Source: Syntrophaceae bacterium (GTDB lineage Bacteria > Desulfobacterota > Desulfomonilia > Desulfomonilales > Desulfomonilaceae). From it: a stretch of 8,602 nt of DNA. This document shows positions 6,774 to 8,602 of the stretch, one piece after another. Every line of letters begins with the position of its first letter. Positions within the stretch are counted from its first letter, which is position 1. Location: assembly GCA_014874425.1 (NCBI GenBank), contig JACWAG010000376.1, positions 1 to 8,602 of the forward strand. The letters are read 5' to 3'. The notes beneath the pieces were generated by a model. The model did no database searches and was not told where the DNA came from. It saw nothing but the letters and a program-made list of their open reading frames with translations. The position numbers were made by a program, and so were the translations under genes.

Positions 6774-8156
6774 ATGCGACAAATTTCAACATTCCTGGAC
6801 CCAAACTCTGAAATGATTGCTCTGGCGAGTTACGCCAACACAAAAAATCTGCTTCTGACGGCTTTCGAGATAAAAGGCCCTTTTGAAGATGGCTTGGTGA
6901 AGCCGATTGTTATGGCGGCTGTGGAGATGTTTCCTCAACTCCGCAGTCGCCTGAGGGAGATTAGAAAAAACGGCAGGTATCATTTGTACTGGCAGTCGTC
7001 TCCTGATATTGAATTTCCCGTGAACGAATCCGATTTGAAGGATTACAAAGCCTCGATTCCGACTTTGGACGCCGTGATAAGCCATCTAGCCCCGAGGCTT
7101 GACAGGGATTGGAACCTATTCGAGGAACCGCCGGGCGAGGTCCACTTAGTGAGGATGTCGCCTGGGCGCCGTATCGTAGTAGCCGTTATTCATCACGCTG
7201 TTTTCGATGCGGCAACCGCCTCTGAGTTCGGAAGACTCTGCTTCGTGCGGTATCGGGAATTAATGACAGGCGTCAAGGATGATTTCCCCGGTTTGATGAC
7301 CCATGGAGTGTCGACATCCAGAAAAAGAACCGTGAAGATCAGGTCACGTAAATGGGAGGATATCATTCACGCTGGGCGGTTGGCCGTCATGCCCCTGATT
7401 TCCAAACCCGATTTGCCTGCCGGGGCAGGGTTGCCCAACGATCTGAGGCAGTATCATATCAAGAGAGTTTTGTCTGAGGAAGAAACTGCGCGTATAGCCA
7501 CTTCTTCACCAAGAAGCGGTGGATCTTTTGTAGATATTCTTGTAGCTTCGAGTAATCTCGCAATAGACAGGTGGAACCAACGACGAAATATGGAAACAGG
7601 TACGGTTACCACCGCTTTGACAGTGAACATCAGAGGAAGATACCAAAGACTGGATCATTCGAATAATGTCAGCGCCCTCTTTTTTAAGTCCGGTTCCAAA
7701 GAGAGGAATGATCGCAAGCAACTGGTTCATTCGCTGTCAACGTGCAGAATTAGGCAGTTTAGGAAACAGATGGACCTGAAACAGTATGAAAACGTAGCAC
7801 GGATGATTTCATGCGCCAGTGTCTTGCCGCTCAATCTGAGGCGTAAAATGACGTATAAAATAACCCAGAAGCATAAATGCTCCATAGCAATAACGCTCCT
7901 CGGGGTTGTATGGCCGGTTATGAAGAATGGGAAACCAGCGCTCGATTCTTACCCTACCTGTGTGGGTGAAACGCAAATAACCGAAATATATGGAACAGGT
8001 TACAAGCCTCTGACGAGCACACCATTGCTCCTGATAGTCTATTCGTTTCTGAATCGGCTCAATTTCATTCTCGCTGCATCAGCGTCCCTCTTCACTCGTG
8101 AAGAAGCCGACGATTTCATGGATTTGTTCATAAATGTCCTTCGGGAAGATGTCTGA
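6774..8156 (+). CDS. Stand-alone condensation-fold acyltransferase, paralog C
   Basis: A 460-residue condensation-fold acyltransferase, the third copy in the window and closest to paralog A. The active-site motif is IHHAVFDA (139-146): His141 and Asp145 are kept, but the glycine after Asp is Ala. Shared landmarks are RLDRDWNLF (108-116), VNIRGRY (284-290), SIAITLLGVVWP (370-381) and NFILAASASLFTREEA (430-445). The TGD that follows NGKP in paralog A is ALD here, and the downstream segment is changed as well, so specificity or activity may differ. It is soluble by appearance, with no carrier or adenylation domain. The frame is open to an ATG at 6732, but the ATG at 6774 has AAAGG 7 nt upstream and gives an N-terminus the same length as in paralog A. 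It lies 81 bp after gene B and 43 bp before the VOC gene on the same strand. The natural substrate cannot be inferred. Confidence 0.86.
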   Translation: MRQISTFLDPNSEMIALASYANTKNLLLTAFEIKGPFEDGLVKPIVMAAVEMFPQLRSRLREIRKNGRYHLYWQSSPDIEFPVNESDLKDYKASIPTLDAVISHLAPRLDRDWNLFEEPPGEVHLVRMSPGRRIVVAVIHHAVFDAATASEFGRLCFVRYRELMTGVKDDFPGLMTHGVSTSRKRTVKIRSRKWEDIIHAGRLAVMPLISKPDLPAGAGLPNDLRQYHIKRVLSEEETARIATSSPRSGGSFVDILVASSNLAIDRWNQRRNMETGTVTTALTVNIRGRYQRLDHSNNVSALFFKSGSKERNDRKQLVHSLSTCRIRQFRKQMDLKQYENVARMISCASVLPLNLRRKMTYKITQKHKCSIAITLLGVVWPVMKNGKPALDSYPTCVGETQITEIYGTGYKPLTSTPLLLIVYSFLNRLNFILAASASLFTREEADDFMDLFINVLREDV

Positions 8157-8185
8157 AGGAAGTGACATTAAAAAACATATCGGAA

Positions 8186-8190
8186 AGGAG
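8186..8190 (+). promoter_or_regulatory. Ribosome binding site of the VOC gene
   Basis: AGGAG within an A/G-rich stretch, 9 nt before the ATG at 8200. It decides the start: the longer reading from the ATG at 8134 would overlap the end of gene C and add 22 residues unlike any VOC N-terminus. Confidence 0.7.
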
Positions 8191-8199
8191 AACAACAAA

Positions 8200-8592
8200 A
8201 TGATGAAACCAGCCAAGAATTCACTGGACCTAGGGGTAATCGTCAGTGACATTAAGGCGAGCCTTAACTTCTATCAGGACATCTTGGGATTGGAGTTTAT
8301 AGAGAGTGTGCCCCTATGGTTCGGGACCATGTACCGGTTACGATTCGGGACCAGTGATGTGAAGTTGATTGAACCTAAAGCAGTCCCACCCAAAGGAGCT
8401 ATTGGCCTGGAGAATCAATTGGGATTTCGTTATGTGACCTTCGTAATTGAGAATCTTTCCGAAGTCTGTGCAGACCTTAAGGCCAGGGGAATTGAATTTG
8501 CTTTCCCGGAAAAAGAAATCAGGCCCGGTACCCGAATCGCCATGGTTAAAGACCCTGATGGGAATGTTGTGGAATTCGTCGAAAAAAGCTGA
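8200..8592 (+). CDS. VOC/glyoxalase-fold protein
   Basis: A 130-residue single-module protein of the vicinal oxygen chelate superfamily (glyoxalase I, dioxygenases, epimerases, bleomycin and fosfomycin resistance proteins). The two beta-alpha-beta-beta-beta repeats are visible: LDLGVIVSDIKASLNFYQDI (9-28) with LGLEF after it, and YVTFVIENLSEVCADL (78-93), closing with KDPDGNVVEFVE (117-128), a very typical C-terminal VOC signature. Of the usual metal ligands, Glu58 (KLIEP) and Glu125 (VVEF) are present. The positions that are normally His appear to be Leu11 and Tyr78, so metal binding may be altered or lost and the protein could be a binding or sequestering protein instead of an enzyme. It is the last gene of the probable B-C-VOC operon, 43 bp after gene C. 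A role in product tailoring or self-protection is inference from position. The family call is firm, the function open. Confidence 0.88.
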   Translation: MMKPAKNSLDLGVIVSDIKASLNFYQDILGLEFIESVPLWFGTMYRLRFGTSDVKLIEPKAVPPKGAIGLENQLGFRYVTFVIENLSEVCADLKARGIEFAFPEKEIRPGTRIAMVKDPDGNVVEFVEKS

Positions 8593-8602
8593 AAGATGGA
8601 AG

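Noticed and set aside
2451..8156. A conventional NRPS gene cluster
   Set aside because: Each condensation-like domain is a complete separate protein; there are no adenylation, thiolation or thioesterase domains in the window.
8593..8602. ATGGAAG at the right edge as the start of another gene
   Set aside because: Only ten bases remain, too few to support any call.

Overview
The window looks like a chromosomal segment from a Gram-negative bacterium of moderate GC content. A sulfate-reducer or syntroph-type deltaproteobacterium (Desulfobacterota) is my best guess. It rests on the lexA-dnaE pairing and the general style of the proteins, and no taxonomic marker gene is present.

Left part (1-2320), minus strand: an SOS/translesion cassette. 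lexA (1664-2284) is followed by a partial C-family DNA polymerase alpha subunit of DnaE2/ImuC type (1589 down to the window edge). lexA has a near-ideal sigma-70 promoter whose 17-bp spacer is filled by a perfect palindrome, the probable LexA operator. The expected transcription start falls on the A of the lexA ATG, so the mRNA is probably leaderless. No imuA or imuB lies between lexA and the polymerase.

Right part (2320-8602): an accessory locus built around three stand-alone paralogous proteins of the condensation/acyltransferase superfamily (464, 466 and 460 residues), here called A, B and C. A (2451-3845, +) stands alone and converges on a radical SAM/SPASM-type protein (5036-3930, -). 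B (5292-6692, +), C (6774-8156, +) and a small VOC/glyoxalase-fold protein (8200-8592, +) form a likely operon transcribed divergently from the radical SAM gene. All three paralogs keep the HHxxxD acyltransferase signature at residues 140-146, but only B keeps the following glycine. A and C resemble each other more than either resembles B.

Together these genes suggest a small, apparently undescribed biosynthetic or lipid-modification system: a radical SAM enzyme modifies a substrate, and several condensation-fold acyltransferases acylate or condense it. No adenylation domain, carrier protein, transporter or precursor peptide is visible, so the product is unknown. No RNA genes, insertion sequences or CRISPR arrays were seen. 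Every gap between genes is shorter than 300 bases, the longest being the 255-bp divergent region 5037-5291.
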